This document shows positions 18,458-27,863 of a stretch of 64,000 bases of DNA, piece by piece. This stretch comes from an uncultured Porticoccus sp. Lineage in GTDB: Bacteria > Pseudomonadota > Gammaproteobacteria > Pseudomonadales > Porticoccaceae. The stretch spans positions 85,264 to 149,263 of the forward strand of contig NZ_CAJXST010000008.1 of NCBI RefSeq assembly GCF_913061305.1, given 5' to 3'. Every line of letters begins with the position of its first letter. Positions within the stretch are counted from its first letter, which is position 1. The position numbers were made by a program, and so were the translations under genes. The notes under the pieces are model-generated. The model was not told where the DNA came from. It searched no databases and worked only from the letters and a program-made list of their open reading frames with translations.

Positions 18458-18967
18458 ATGGACCGTAAAATAACACTTCGTCCACCAACGCCGGAGGACG
18501 GCGTGCAGGTACACCAGCTGGTTGCCCAGTGTCCTCCTCTCGACCCAAACTCCGTCTACTGCAATCTGCTGCAATGTACTCATTTTTCAGGTACATCCGT
18601 GGCAGCAGACATTGAAGGAGAACTGGTCGGTTTTATCTCGGGTTATCGCCCACCACAACAAACCAGCACACTGTTTATCTGGCAGGTCGCTGTCGGCGAA
18701 CAAGCACGTGGTCAAGGTCTTGCCTCGCGAATGTTGACGAGCATTCTCGCTCGCAATGAGTGCAAAGACGTCAATCACCTTGAGACCACTATCACTGAAG
18801 ACAATCAAGCTTCCTGGGCATTGTTTCAGGGGCTGGCCGACAAGTTACATGCACCTCTGGCCAAGTCTCCATTATTTGACCGTGAATTGCATTTCGCCGG
18901 TCAGCATGACACAGAGGTGTTGGTCAGAATCGGTCCATTTATGCAGCCTGTGACCACTGAAGCCTAA
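18458..18967 (+). CDS. ectA: L-2,4-diaminobutyrate N-gamma-acetyltransferase
   Basis: 169 residues from the ATG; a TTG at 18446 preceded by GGGA could add 4 residues. It is a GNAT-fold acetyltransferase: the acetyl-CoA loop is VAVGEQARGQGLASRML, followed by LETTITEDNQASWALFQG, a segment typical of EctA. It acetylates 2,4-diaminobutyrate in ectoine synthesis, an osmoprotectant pathway of halophilic and marine bacteria. It is the first gene of ectABC-ask, 28 bp before ectB. Confidence 0.94.
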   Translation: MDRKITLRPPTPEDGVQVHQLVAQCPPLDPNSVYCNLLQCTHFSGTSVAADIEGELVGFISGYRPPQQTSTLFIWQVAVGEQARGQGLASRMLTSILARNECKDVNHLETTITEDNQASWALFQGLADKLHAPLAKSPLFDRELHFAGQHDTEVLVRIGPFMQPVTTEA

Positions 18968-18995
18968 TCCCAGAAAAGGACTAATTGAGGAAATC

Positions 18996-20357
18996 ATGAA
19001 AATTTTTGATGAAATTGAATCTGAAGTACGCAGTTACGCCAGGGCCTTCCCGCGTTTATTCAACAAGGCTCAAGGCGAATTTATCTATGACGATGAAGGC
19101 AACCAATATCTGGATTTTCTGGCCGGTGCCGGATCGTTGAATTACGGGCACAATCACCCCGTGTTCAAGAAAAAACTCCTGGAATATATAGAGCGGGATG
19201 GCATCACCCAAGGCCTTGATTTACACACACAAGCCAAAGGCGAGTTTCTGGAAAGCTTTAACGAGAACATCCTGAAACCCAGGGATTTCAACTACATTGT
19301 CATGTTTACCGGCCCGACCGGGACCAATGCAGTGGAGGCCTCTCTCAAGATCGCGCGCAAATATACCGGCCGCGAGAACATTATCTCGTTCACCAACGGC
19401 TGGCACGGCCAGACACTCGGCGCTCTGTCTATCACGGGTAACTCGACCCACCGCGGCGGTGCAGGCATTACATTGCCGGGCGCCACAAGAATGCCTTATG
19501 ACGGCTATCTCGGCGATGATTTTGATACCACCAATCTATTGGACAAAGTGTTGTCAGACTCCAGCAGTGGTGTCGACAAGCCCGCAGCCGTTATCGTCGA
19601 AACGGTACAGGGCGAGGGCGGCATCAATGCTGCTTCGATGACCTGGCTCAGAAGCCTGTCGGAAATCTGCAAGCGCCATGAGATATTGTTGATTATTGAT
19701 GACATTCAGGCTGGCTGCGGTCGCACCGGGACCTTCTTCAGTTTTGAAGAAGCCGGTATTTACCCCGACATTGTCACCCTGTCCAAGTCACTGAGTGGTT
19801 ATGGCCTGCCATTTTCTGTGGTTCTGATGAAACCGGAGATTGATGAATGGAAACCGGGCGAGCACAACGGTACTTTCCGGGGTAACAACCATGCATTTGT
19901 CACTGCCAAAGCGGCCATCGACCACTTTTGGAAAGACGACAAATTTGCCAAGGAAATCCAGCAAAAAGGCGATTACATTGCCGACCGGGTAGACAAGATC
20001 GTCAGCGAATACGGCGAAGGAAACTTCAACTCTCACGGTCGCGGTATGTTCAGGGGCATCAATTGTGTCAGTGGCGAACTGGCTGAGCAGATTACCCGAC
20101 GGTGTTTCCAGAAAGGGTTGATTATTGAGACCAGCGGTGCGGAGGATCATGTGGTCAAATTCCTCTGCCCACTGACAATCCGTCAGGAAAACCTGCAAAA
20201 AGGCATCGACATTCTTGAGGAGGCAATCAAGGAAGTTTGTGCCAAGGCAGACTCCATCCCCGAGGAAAAAGATTTTTTCGAAGGCGACTATTCGGTCAGT
20301 GATGAAGTTGACAAGGGCACACCGAAAAGAACCGGATCCAACCCGATTTCGGCCTGA
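18996..20357 (+). CDS. ectB: Diaminobutyrate--2-oxoglutarate transaminase
   Basis: 453 residues; the class III aminotransferase core is complete. It includes FLAGAGSLNYGHNHP near the start, DDIQAGCGRTGTFFSFE, and the PLP lysine in VTLSKSLSGYGLP. It converts aspartate semialdehyde and glutamate to 2,4-diaminobutyrate, the first step of ectoine synthesis. The C-terminus runs ~25-30 residues beyond the usual end of EctB with an acidic, then Lys/Arg-containing tail (EEKDFFEGDYSV onward). A strong ribosome site (GAGG) precedes the ATG. Confidence 0.95.
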   Translation: MKIFDEIESEVRSYARAFPRLFNKAQGEFIYDDEGNQYLDFLAGAGSLNYGHNHPVFKKKLLEYIERDGITQGLDLHTQAKGEFLESFNENILKPRDFNYIVMFTGPTGTNAVEASLKIARKYTGRENIISFTNGWHGQTLGALSITGNSTHRGGAGITLPGATRMPYDGYLGDDFDTTNLLDKVLSDSSSGVDKPAAVIVETVQGEGGINAASMTWLRSLSEICKRHEILLIIDDIQAGCGRTGTFFSFEEAGIYPDIVTLSKSLSGYGLPFSVVLMKPEIDEWKPGEHNGTFRGNNHAFVTAKAAIDHFWKDDKFAKEIQQKGDYIADRVDKIVSEYGEGNFNSHGRGMFRGINCVSGELAEQITRRCFQKGLIIETSGAEDHVVKFLCPLTIRQENLQKGIDILEEAIKEVCAKADSIPEEKDFFEGDYSVSDEVDKGTPKRTGSNPISA

Positions 20358-20447
20358 TAGTTACCGGGGGCCTATCTCCGGTCAACACAGGGAATTCATT
20401 TATCTGGCGGGATCAGCCCCGCCGCGTTACACACAACAGAGGTCACG

Positions 20448-20852
20448 ATGATAGTCAGACAACTTCAGGAAGCAGAAAAAACCTCGCGCAGAATCGTCTC
20501 ACCCGACGGCAACTGGGAAAGTACACGGATGCTGCTCAAAGATGATCAGATGGGATTTTCTTTCCACATTACAACAATCTATGTCGGAGCCGATTTCCGT
20601 ATGCATTACCAGAACCACCTGGAATCTGTTTACTGCATTTCCGGAGAGGGTGAAGTGGAAACACTGGACGACGGCAAAAAATATCCGATTAGCCCCGGAA
20701 CCCTCTATATTCTTGATAAACACGACCGTCATATCCTGCGATCCTTTAAAGAAATGACAATGGCCTGCGTTTTCAACCCCCCGCTCAATGGCAAGGAAGT
20801 ACACAACGCCGAAGGTGCGTACGAGCTGGATGCAGATTCCGTCAGCCAGTGA
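20448..20852 (+). CDS. ectC: L-ectoine synthase
   Basis: 134 residues, the standard EctC length. It is a cupin, with the metal- and substrate-binding strand region [18 protein letters not shown] and the later [14 protein letters not shown]. It closes N-gamma-acetyl-diaminobutyrate to ectoine by water elimination. The gap to ectB is 90 bp and AGAGGT lies 6 bases before the ATG. No ectD hydroxylase follows, so the product is probably ectoine rather than hydroxyectoine, at least from this locus. Confidence 0.96.
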   Translation: MIVRQLQEAEKTSRRIVSPDGNWESTRMLLKDDQMGFSFHITTIYVGADFRMHYQNHLESVYCISGEGEVETLDDGKKYPISPGTLYILDKHDRHILRSFKEMTMACVFNPPLNGKEVHNAEGAYELDADSVSQ

Positions 20853-20913
20853 GAAGTCAGACCCCGTCCAGCTCAGGAAAATGGAAACAGACACAACAGG
20901 AGACAGTCCTTTA

Positions 20914-22353
20914 ATGAGTTTTCACAGTGTGGAAAAAATCGGCGGCACTTCGATGAGCAACTATGCCGCTGTCAGAGACAACATTATTCTTAAGCCCACC
21001 ACCGATACGCTTTATCAACGTATCTTTGTGGTGTCCGCCTATGCCGGCATAACGGATCAACTGCTGGAACATAAGAAAACGGGCAAAGCCGGTGTTTTCG
21101 CTTCATTTGCCAATGGTGTCAATGACGATAGCTGGCTGGATCTTCTTAATGAATTAAGAACCCAGGTTATTGAAATCAACAGCAATCTATTTAACGACCC
21201 GGAAATGCTCGCCGATGCCAACCGGTTTATAGGTGATCGGCTCGACGAGGCCGAACACTGCCTGAGCGATCTGAAAAAACTTTGCCAACACGGCCACTTT
21301 GCACTGGACGTCCATCTGGCAACCGTTCGTGAAATGCTGGCCAGCATCGGTGAAGCACACAGTGCCTGGAATACTGCTCGGCTGCTTCAGAGAGATGGTG
21401 TCAATGCCTGCTTTGTGGATTTAACCGGCTGGAAAACCACACGACACATGTCGCTGGATGAACGCATTAAAGTCACTTTTGAGGACATAGATCTCGACAG
21501 TCAACTGCCCATCGTCACCGGTTATGCCCACACTCGGGATGGACTGATGTCCAGTTTTGACCGGGGTTACAGTGAGATGACGTTCAGTCGTCTGACTGTG
21601 ATCACAGATGCGCGTGAAGCCGTCATCCATAAAGAATTTCACCTCAGTAGTGCTGACCCAAGAATAGTGGGCGACGACAAAGCCGTGCCCATCGGTCGCA
21701 CCAACTACGATGTGGCTGACCAGCTGGCCAACCTCGGGATGGAAGCGATTCATCCCAAGGCTGCCAAAGGTCTGCGACAAAACAATATCCCCCTGCGCGT
21801 CAAAAACACCTTTGAACCGGAGCACGCCGGGACGTTGATTACCAGCGACTATATTAGCGAAAAACCTCGCGTCGAGATTATTGCAGGGTGTCGGGGGGTT
21901 CATGCCATTGAACTGTTTGACCAGGATATGGCCGGCAATTTCAGCCGTTATGACACAACTATCCTGGGGTGTATCAGCCGGTTCAAGGCACATGTGGTTT
22001 CAAAAGATATCAATGCAAATACGATTACCCATTACCTGTCCACCAACCTGAAAACAGTGAAGCGCATTTGTCGTGCTCTGGAAGAGCAATTTCCCGATGC
22101 AGAAATTAGCAATCAGGAGGTCGCTATCGTGTCGGCCGTCGGCAGCGATATGCAGGTACCGGGGCTACTGGCTAGAACAGTAGGCGCGCTGGCGGAAAAG
22201 GATATCAGTGTGTTGGCGATGCACCAGTGCATGCGTCAGGTCGACATGCAGTTTGTGATCAACCAGGACCGCTGGGAGGATGCCGTACGAAGCCTGCACA
22301 GATGCCTTGTTGAGGTACACGATCACGGGCGTGCCATATGCCTCGCATCCTGA
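20914..22353 (+). CDS. ask: Ectoine-pathway aspartate kinase (Ask_Ect)
   Basis: 479 residues from the ATG at 20914, chosen because AGGAGA lies 11 bases upstream and the product then begins MSFHSVEKIGGTSM, the normal start of Ask_Ect. Another ATG at 20881 is possible. The kinase domain has KIGGTSM, and two C-terminal ACT domains follow (VAIVSAVGSDMQVPGLLART in the second). This specialised aspartokinase is found in ect operons and supplies aspartyl phosphate, presumably less inhibited by lysine/threonine. It is the last gene of the operon. Confidence 0.93.
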   Translation: MSFHSVEKIGGTSMSNYAAVRDNIILKPTTDTLYQRIFVVSAYAGITDQLLEHKKTGKAGVFASFANGVNDDSWLDLLNELRTQVIEINSNLFNDPEMLADANRFIGDRLDEAEHCLSDLKKLCQHGHFALDVHLATVREMLASIGEAHSAWNTARLLQRDGVNACFVDLTGWKTTRHMSLDERIKVTFEDIDLDSQLPIVTGYAHTRDGLMSSFDRGYSEMTFSRLTVITDAREAVIHKEFHLSSADPRIVGDDKAVPIGRTNYDVADQLANLGMEAIHPKAAKGLRQNNIPLRVKNTFEPEHAGTLITSDYISEKPRVEIIAGCRGVHAIELFDQDMAGNFSRYDTTILGCISRFKAHVVSKDINANTITHYLSTNLKTVKRICRALEEQFPDAEISNQEVAIVSAVGSDMQVPGLLARTVGALAEKDISVLAMHQCMRQVDMQFVINQDRWEDAVRSLHRCLVEVHDHGRAICLAS

Positions 22354-22526
22354 CCAGCGCAACAGCTACCCAACATCATGGGGCCAACACACCGGGGTGG
22401 GCGATACACTCTCGCACCCCACCAAATATATCGGGGAAAACCCGACAACGCTTTCGGCCTGCCAAACCGTGACTTATCCGACCTCTCGGGTGACAGCCCC
22501 GTACCTGTGGACAGCCTGACAGCGCC

Positions 22527-23948
22527 ATGATTCTCTCCTTCCTCTGCTTCCTCTTGATGTTCACCCTTGTAGGGGTTCTCTCTGCAAAGAAAAGCCGCGG
22601 AACAAAGCAGGACTATTACCTGGCCAGCAGCACCGTCCAGCCATGGCTGGTTGGGCTGTCCGCTGTTGCCACCAATAACAGCGGTTATATGTTTATCGGT
22701 GTAATCGGCTACACCTATGTCGCTGGATTATCGTCTGTGTGGCTGATGCTGGGCTGGATCAGCGGCGATTACCTCGCCTCTCGATTTGTCCACGCCAGGC
22801 TCAGGGATGCCGCACCGCGAACCGGCGAAGTGAGCTATGCCGGGGTCATCAGCAACTGGTACGGCAAACGAAATTCTGCCCTGCAGAGGATCATGGGATT
22901 AATTTCCTTGTCGTTTTTACTGGTATACGCCAGCGCCCAGCTGGTCGCTGGCAGCAAGGCCCTTCATGTGCTGTTCGACTGGCCTATCTGGGCAGGCGCA
23001 ACCCTCTCCGCTTTTCTGGTAACCCTGTACTGTATTGCCGGCGGGATTCGCGCATCAATCTGGACAGATGCGGCGCAATCCATGGTGATGGTTTTAGCGA
23101 TGGGCTTGCTACTGGTTATAGCCACCAGCTCCCTGGGCGGGATTGATCAGGCACTTATCGAGATGAGCGCTATCGATGGCTTTATGAGCTGGTTCCCGGA
23201 TGATCTGCCTTTTCCGGGTGTGCCAGGGGCATTGCTGTTCGCCGCCAGCTGGTTATTTGCCGGGCTCTCAATTATCGGCCAGCCCCACGTCATGGTGCGT
23301 TTCATGGCGCTGAACGATAATCGCAAAATGAACCAGGCACGGCGCTGGTATTATGCGTGGTACGTGATGTTTTATGCCATGGCGACGGCAGTTGGCATGC
23401 TGTCGCGGGTCTACCTGTCCGATGCGGCAAGTTTTGATGCCGAACTCGCATTACCGGTGATGGCTCAGGCACTGTTTCCCCCCGTGCTGGTTGGATTAGT
23501 GCTGGCAGGTATATTTGCTGCCACCATGTCGACAGCGGACTCACTGGTTCTCGGCTGCTCGGCAGCCATCACCCACGATCTGTTACCCCAAAATATTGAA
23601 CGCACCAGTGTGATGAAGGGTATTACTGTACTCGTCACAGCCTTTGCATTGCTCTGGGCTTTACTCAACAGTCAGAGCGTCTTCAGCCTGGTGGTAATGG
23701 CATGGTCTGGTCTTGCCAGCGCTTTTGCCCCCTTGCTGATCATCCTTTGCCTGGGAGGCAAGCCGGGGTCCGGTGTGAGTATCCTGGCCGTCTGCTCGGG
23801 ACTTCTGGTCGCACTGGGCTGGCGCATGATGGGGTGGCACGATTTCGCCTATGAGGGCATGCCGGGTATTCTCTCTGGTTTGTTGATCCTGAGCGGTGCT
23901 CTTTTTCTATCCAGAAGAAAGAACGCCCAACTCACTCAATCACCATAG
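22527..23948 (+). CDS. Sodium:solute symporter family transporter (PutP-like)
   Basis: 473 residues with about 13 predicted transmembrane helices and SSS-family landmarks. These include LSAVATNNSGYMFIGVIGYTY early, AGGIRASIWTDAAQ in the middle and GIFAATMSTADSLVLGCSAAI near the sodium site. It imports a solute with Na+; proline, another compatible solute or an amino acid are candidates, but the substrate cannot be read from sequence. It follows ask by 173 bp on the same strand, and its last 13 bp overlap the convergent alr gene. It may serve osmoadaptation with the ect genes. Confidence 0.85.
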   Translation: MILSFLCFLLMFTLVGVLSAKKSRGTKQDYYLASSTVQPWLVGLSAVATNNSGYMFIGVIGYTYVAGLSSVWLMLGWISGDYLASRFVHARLRDAAPRTGEVSYAGVISNWYGKRNSALQRIMGLISLSFLLVYASAQLVAGSKALHVLFDWPIWAGATLSAFLVTLYCIAGGIRASIWTDAAQSMVMVLAMGLLLVIATSSLGGIDQALIEMSAIDGFMSWFPDDLPFPGVPGALLFAASWLFAGLSIIGQPHVMVRFMALNDNRKMNQARRWYYAWYVMFYAMATAVGMLSRVYLSDAASFDAELALPVMAQALFPPVLVGLVLAGIFAATMSTADSLVLGCSAAITHDLLPQNIERTSVMKGITVLVTAFALLWALLNSQSVFSLVVMAWSGLASAFAPLLIILCLGGKPGSGVSILAVCSGLLVALGWRMMGWHDFAYEGMPGILSGLLILSGALFLSRRKNAQLTQSP

Positions 23949-25030
23949 ACCCGCGGAACCCTGCGGGGCATTCTGGTTAACAGCTCGTAACTGATCGTAC
24001 CCGCGCAGTTCGCCACCTCGTTGACGGAGAGACCTTTACCCCAGAGGATAGCCTCATCCCCCACCGCCACTGTCGACAAGTCAGTGACATCCACCGTTAT
24101 CATGTCCATAGATACGCGGCCCACCATGGGACAGCGCTGGTTATTGATCAGTACTGGCGTGCCATCTGGCGCATGTACCGGATAACCATCGCCGTAGCCA
24201 ATTGCGACCGTGGCAATCCTGCTGGGTCGTTGCGCCGACCAACGCGCACTGTAGCCCACCGACTCCCCCACAGGAACATCCCGCAGAGCAATGACGGAAG
24301 AGCGCAACGTCATGACCGGTCGCAATCTGTCGGCTTCCGCATGAGGAACAGAAAAAGGGGAGCTGCCATACAGCATGATCCCCGGCCTGTTCCAGTCAAC
24401 ACGGGTCTCCGGCCAACCGAGTAGCCCGGCAGAGTTACCAAGGCTCAACGGCACGGTATCGGCGTTTGCCAAACTGGCCACACCTGCCCTGAACTGCTGG
24501 AGTTGCCGATGAGTCAGATCACTCGCCAGTTCATCGGCACAGGCAAAGTGCGTGGCAACCACCATATCACCGGCAACATTGTGGCTGGCGGCCAATGACC
24601 GATAGGTAGACGCAACATCCTCAACGGCAAGACCCAGTCGGTGCATACCGCTATCCACACAAATCCAGACGGTTACAGGGGTTTTCAGCGATGCTGTCAG
24701 GATGGCCTCTTGTTGCTGTTTATTAACCACTGAGAGCCAAAAACCGAGTTCAGCAGCCAGGGGAATCTCGTCATCGGAGAACGTCCCCTCCAAAAGACAA
24801 ACAGGCTTATTGATACCGCCTTCACGGAGCTCGACCGCCTCCTCCATACAGGTAACACCAAAGGCGGGAACCAGCGGTTCAAGGGCGCGGGCAACAGGTA
24901 ATACACCGTGTCCATAGGCATTGGCTTTGACGATGGCCATCGTTCGGGAATTGGGTGCCAGACTGTTTGCCAGCTCGCAATTGTGCCTGAGAGCACGGAG
25001 ATCGATATAGGCTTTTGCTGGTCTCGACAT
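23936..25030 (-). CDS. alr: Alanine racemase
   Basis: 364 residues. The PLP lysine is K35 in VKANAYGHG and the opposing catalytic tyrosine is in VGESVGYSARWS; the C-terminal beta domain ends with YELLTRMPRRVPRVY. It interconverts L- and D-alanine. It is the last gene of a seven-gene minus-strand cluster that continues with a D-amino acid aminotransferase and pyroglutamate-handling genes. Here it may supply D-alanine for D-glutamate formation as well as, or instead of, cell-wall synthesis. Confidence 0.95.
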   Translation of the reverse strand: MSRPAKAYIDLRALRHNCELANSLAPNSRTMAIVKANAYGHGVLPVARALEPLVPAFGVTCMEEAVELREGGINKPVCLLEGTFSDDEIPLAAELGFWLSVVNKQQQEAILTASLKTPVTVWICVDSGMHRLGLAVEDVASTYRSLAASHNVAGDMVVATHFACADELASDLTHRQLQQFRAGVASLANADTVPLSLGNSAGLLGWPETRVDWNRPGIMLYGSSPFSVPHAEADRLRPVMTLRSSVIALRDVPVGESVGYSARWSAQRPSRIATVAIGYGDGYPVHAPDGTPVLINNQRCPMVGRVSMDMITVDVTDLSTVAVGDEAILWGKGLSVNEVANCAGTISYELLTRMPRRVPRVYGD

Positions 25031-25071
25031 GACGCTTTCACCAAAAAGTACAGAGGGGCTGATGCACTCGA

Positions 25072-25929
25072 TTAATAATTAAACTTACCGGCTGAATAAA
25101 TGCGCTGAGCTGCCAACCAGACATCGCCCACTTCCCCGCCGCCGACGGGCCTGCCATCGACTTCAATGACGGGCACCACTTCTTTAGAGGAACTCGTTAG
25201 CCAGACTTCGTCCGCATCCAGCACTTCGCCCATCGAGACAGGTCGTTCCTGCACGGCAATAGACCCGTCTTTGCGCAGCAACTCCAGCAGAATATGGCGG
25301 GTAACCCCCGGTAATTTCTGACTGTCCAGCACCGGTGTAATGACTTCGCCGTTCTTGACAATGTAAGCGTTACAGGCGCTGGCCTCCGTCAGTTCACCTT
25401 GTTCATTGAACAGCAGAATTTCATCAACTCCCTGCTGAAAACCCTGCTGAAAGTGCATAACGTTGCCCAACAATGCCGTGGACTTGATGTGGCAGCGGTC
25501 CCATCGCAAATCGCGATCAGTGACAACCCGGTAGGGTTTAACCCGATGTTTATCCGCCACGGGTTCAGCGGGGATCGCATAGGTGAAGGCAAAAATGGTA
25601 GGGGTGATGTTTTCCGGGTAAGCATGGAAACGGCGGATATCTGCACCGCGACTCACATGCAAATAAAGGCCGAGATTGCCACCACCATTTTTATCGATAA
25701 GGGCATTACACACCGCAAGCCACTGATGCTGCGACCAGCCAAGGGCTATATCGATTGCCCTCAAGCCGTTCAGCATCCGCTGCATATGCAATGAAAAACC
25801 GACGATCCTGCCATCATAGGACGGCAGCACTTCATAAATACCATCGCCAAACAAAAAGCCCCGATCCATCGGCGAAATACGGGCTTCGGCCATTGGCAGG
25901 TAGGCACCGTCGAGATAGACAATACTCAT
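25072..25929 (-). CDS. dat: D-amino acid aminotransferase (class IV)
   Basis: 285 residues of the class IV (branched-chain/D-amino acid) PLP fold. The N-terminus VYLDGAYLPMAEARISPMDRGFLFGDGIYEV and the lysine in DRCHIKSTALLGNV are diagnostic of Dat-like enzymes; residues VTDRDLRWDRCHIK match the D-amino acid transaminase subgroup. The expected reaction is D-Ala + 2-oxoglutarate to pyruvate + D-Glu. Its place between alr (D-Ala source) and a D-glutamate cyclase-like gene (D-Glu sink) fits. Activity on L-branched substrates cannot be excluded. Confidence 0.88.
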   Translation of the reverse strand: MSIVYLDGAYLPMAEARISPMDRGFLFGDGIYEVLPSYDGRIVGFSLHMQRMLNGLRAIDIALGWSQHQWLAVCNALIDKNGGGNLGLYLHVSRGADIRRFHAYPENITPTIFAFTYAIPAEPVADKHRVKPYRVVTDRDLRWDRCHIKSTALLGNVMHFQQGFQQGVDEILLFNEQGELTEASACNAYIVKNGEVITPVLDSQKLPGVTRHILLELLRKDGSIAVQERPVSMGEVLDADEVWLTSSSKEVVPVIEVDGRPVGGGEVGDVWLAAQRIYSAGKFNY

Positions 25930-26033
25930 TAAGTTACCTTGTATCTCGCCGGACTAAAGCCAGCCAGCGGGAACATAAAGCGGCAAATATTAGCAGCGGG
26001 TATCCAGACAGGCAAAGTAAATTCCCCACCAAG

Positions 26034-26900
26034 TCAGCCTGGATACTCAACACCGCTATCAGCGATCAGATCACGCAAAGAATTCACCAAAGCCTTGCCT
26101 GTTTCACTGGGCAGGCCGTCTTCTGTCAGGGTGTTATCAAGGGTTATACCGTCGAGACTGCCCCGACATGCCAGGTATTCAAGCATGGCCCGGTTATCCC
26201 AGTCCGCCAGATAGTCTTCTCCAGCACAATAGGACATCATGGCCACCAAGCCGAGTGCCGCCCAGTTGGATACATCCGCTATCACCAGCTCGTCACAGGT
26301 GGTTACCGACGGAATAATGGCCAGTTCACTGAGTTTCTCGAGCACATTACCCATGCCGATCTCATTGCCACCATCACCCAATGCAATGACCGGACAATCC
26401 GAGAGCTCAAGAAAGACATCAAAGCAGAGGGTACCGGAGCTGATATCCTCGCCTCGCATATTGTAATAATGGCCATCACCTGCGGGCCCGGCAAGCTCGA
26501 TACTGACCATGAGCTCGGGCTGGTAATCCGCCAGCAGGTCGGTCACCTGCTGCCTGAGCCCTGCGGGACGACCAAGGGGAACACGTGCCACGCAATAATC
26601 ACCGCCTATGGCATTAGCCAATACATCGCCACAAATCAGTATCGGCTCGGCACCAATCTGCTCCAGAACCCGATAAAGCGCAATTGCGCCGGCGGGGCCA
26701 TCGGACTCAAACGTGTCCAGCACCGGAAATCCTGTCCCGATCAATACCCGGCCAGTACAACTCAACAGTTGCCTGGCTGCCCGCAGACAGTAGCCAGGCT
26801 TGAGACTGGACTGAACGGATTGCATTCCCCGCAGATTGCGGGCCACCAGCAGGTTTTCAATGCGCTGACTCACTGCCAGCTCACGCCGAATATCATTCAT
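26034..26900 (-). CDS. DUF4392 protein, D-glutamate cyclase C-terminal-like
   Basis: 288 residues from the ATG at 26900 (a TTG at 26912 is also open). The sequence has the DUF4392 (GLUCM-like C-terminal) signatures: GTGFPVLDTFESDGPAGAIAL near residue 60, SIELAGPAGDGHYYNMRGEDI, and ALGDGGNEIGMGNV. In the mammalian D-glutamate cyclase DGLUCY this domain is fused to a DUF1445 domain; here the DUF1445 gene is at the other end of the same operon. Predicted role: cyclising D-glutamate to 5-oxo-D-proline. It lies 21 bp after pxpC. Confidence 0.85.
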   Translation of the reverse strand: MNDIRRELAVSQRIENLLVARNLRGMQSVQSSLKPGYCLRAARQLLSCTGRVLIGTGFPVLDTFESDGPAGAIALYRVLEQIGAEPILICGDVLANAIGGDYCVARVPLGRPAGLRQQVTDLLADYQPELMVSIELAGPAGDGHYYNMRGEDISSGTLCFDVFLELSDCPVIALGDGGNEIGMGNVLEKLSELAIIPSVTTCDELVIADVSNWAALGLVAMMSYCAGEDYLADWDNRAMLEYLACRGSLDGITLDNTLTEDGLPSETGKALVNSLRDLIADSGVEYPG

Positions 26901-26921
26901 AAGCCACCACAATATTAGCCA

Positions 26922-27863
26922 TCAGCCACAAACCTCGGGCTTTAGTTGTCTGTACATACTGTCCGCCGCCAGCCGAATACGACGGGCCTCCGCCATTGTG
27001 ACGGACTTAAAAGAAACCAGACCACCCGGTTTTAGTTGCGCCAGTTGTGACATGTCCAACGAAATCACTGAACCCAGTTTGGGGTAACCACCGATGGTCT
27101 GACGGTCATGCATCAGTATGATAGGCAAACCATCCGGAGGGATTTGTATTGCACCCAGGCAAACACCTTCGGATAAAAGATCGGGAATATCAATATCAAT
27201 GGGTGGCCCCGCCAACCGAGATGCCATCCGGTCGGACTGACTCAGCAATCGGTATTCACTGGCAAAAAAACGCTCTTGTTGGTCACGTGAAATCAATGCA
27301 GACTGATAACCACTCACCACCCTCAGCAATACACGGCCACCATAAACCGGTCGGTAGCCACGTCCCAGCAAGAGGCATTGACGATCCGAAGTGTCTGCAC
27401 AGGGCAAATGATCCCCAGCCTGTAGCGGATTACCGGACAGGCCTCCCACGCCTTCGCGAACGACCGTCGCCGTACTGCCGAAGGTTGCCGGGATATTGAA
27501 CCCACCAGCCACCGCCAGATAGGCACGCATACCCCTGCGGGCATAACCCAATGCCACCCTGTCACCGGATTTTACCCGGTGGCTGCGCCAACTCTCCTTT
27601 GGTTGCCCGTTAATGGTCAGTGGCATATCTGCACCACAGAGGGCAAGAATCGTGTCTGCCTGACATTCAAGTTCCAGACCGCCAATGGTCACTTCAAGGG
27701 CCGTCATGCCGGGATCATTCCCGCACAATCGATTGGCCCAATTGAAGGCAAGGGGATCGGCCGGACCACCGGTGGTCAAACCAAACCGGTGATAGCCGAA
27801 GCGGCCAGCATCCTGGAGAAGGGTCAGGACACCGGGACGATCCACACGAAAACCACCCTTCAT
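26922..27863 (-). CDS. pxpC: 5-oxoprolinase subunit C (KipA family)
   Basis: 313 residues with the KipA/biotin-dependent carboxyltransferase-like features: TLLQDAGRFGYHRFGLTTGGPAD at the start and LEVTIGGLELE, then the terminal MHDRQTIGGYPKLGSVI. PxpABC is the prokaryotic ATP-dependent 5-oxoprolinase that opens pyroglutamate to glutamate. The start overlaps the pxpB stop in an ATGA, showing translational coupling. Older annotations call it allophanate hydrolase subunit 2 or KipA. Confidence 0.92.
   Translation of the reverse strand: MKGGFRVDRPGVLTLLQDAGRFGYHRFGLTTGGPADPLAFNWANRLCGNDPGMTALEVTIGGLELECQADTILALCGADMPLTINGQPKESWRSHRVKSGDRVALGYARRGMRAYLAVAGGFNIPATFGSTATVVREGVGGLSGNPLQAGDHLPCADTSDRQCLLLGRGYRPVYGGRVLLRVVSGYQSALISRDQQERFFASEYRLLSQSDRMASRLAGPPIDIDIPDLLSEGVCLGAIQIPPDGLPIILMHDRQTIGGYPKLGSVISLDMSQLAQLKPGGLVSFKSVTMAEARRIRLAADSMYRQLKPEVCG

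Noticed and set aside
22394..22445. Small inverted repeats after ask as a terminator
   Set aside because: Stems of only 5-6 bp and no T run; too weak to call.
25755..26918. A long plus-strand frame over the dat and DUF4392 genes
   Set aside because: Antisense to two recognised genes with intact motifs; product has low-complexity basic composition.
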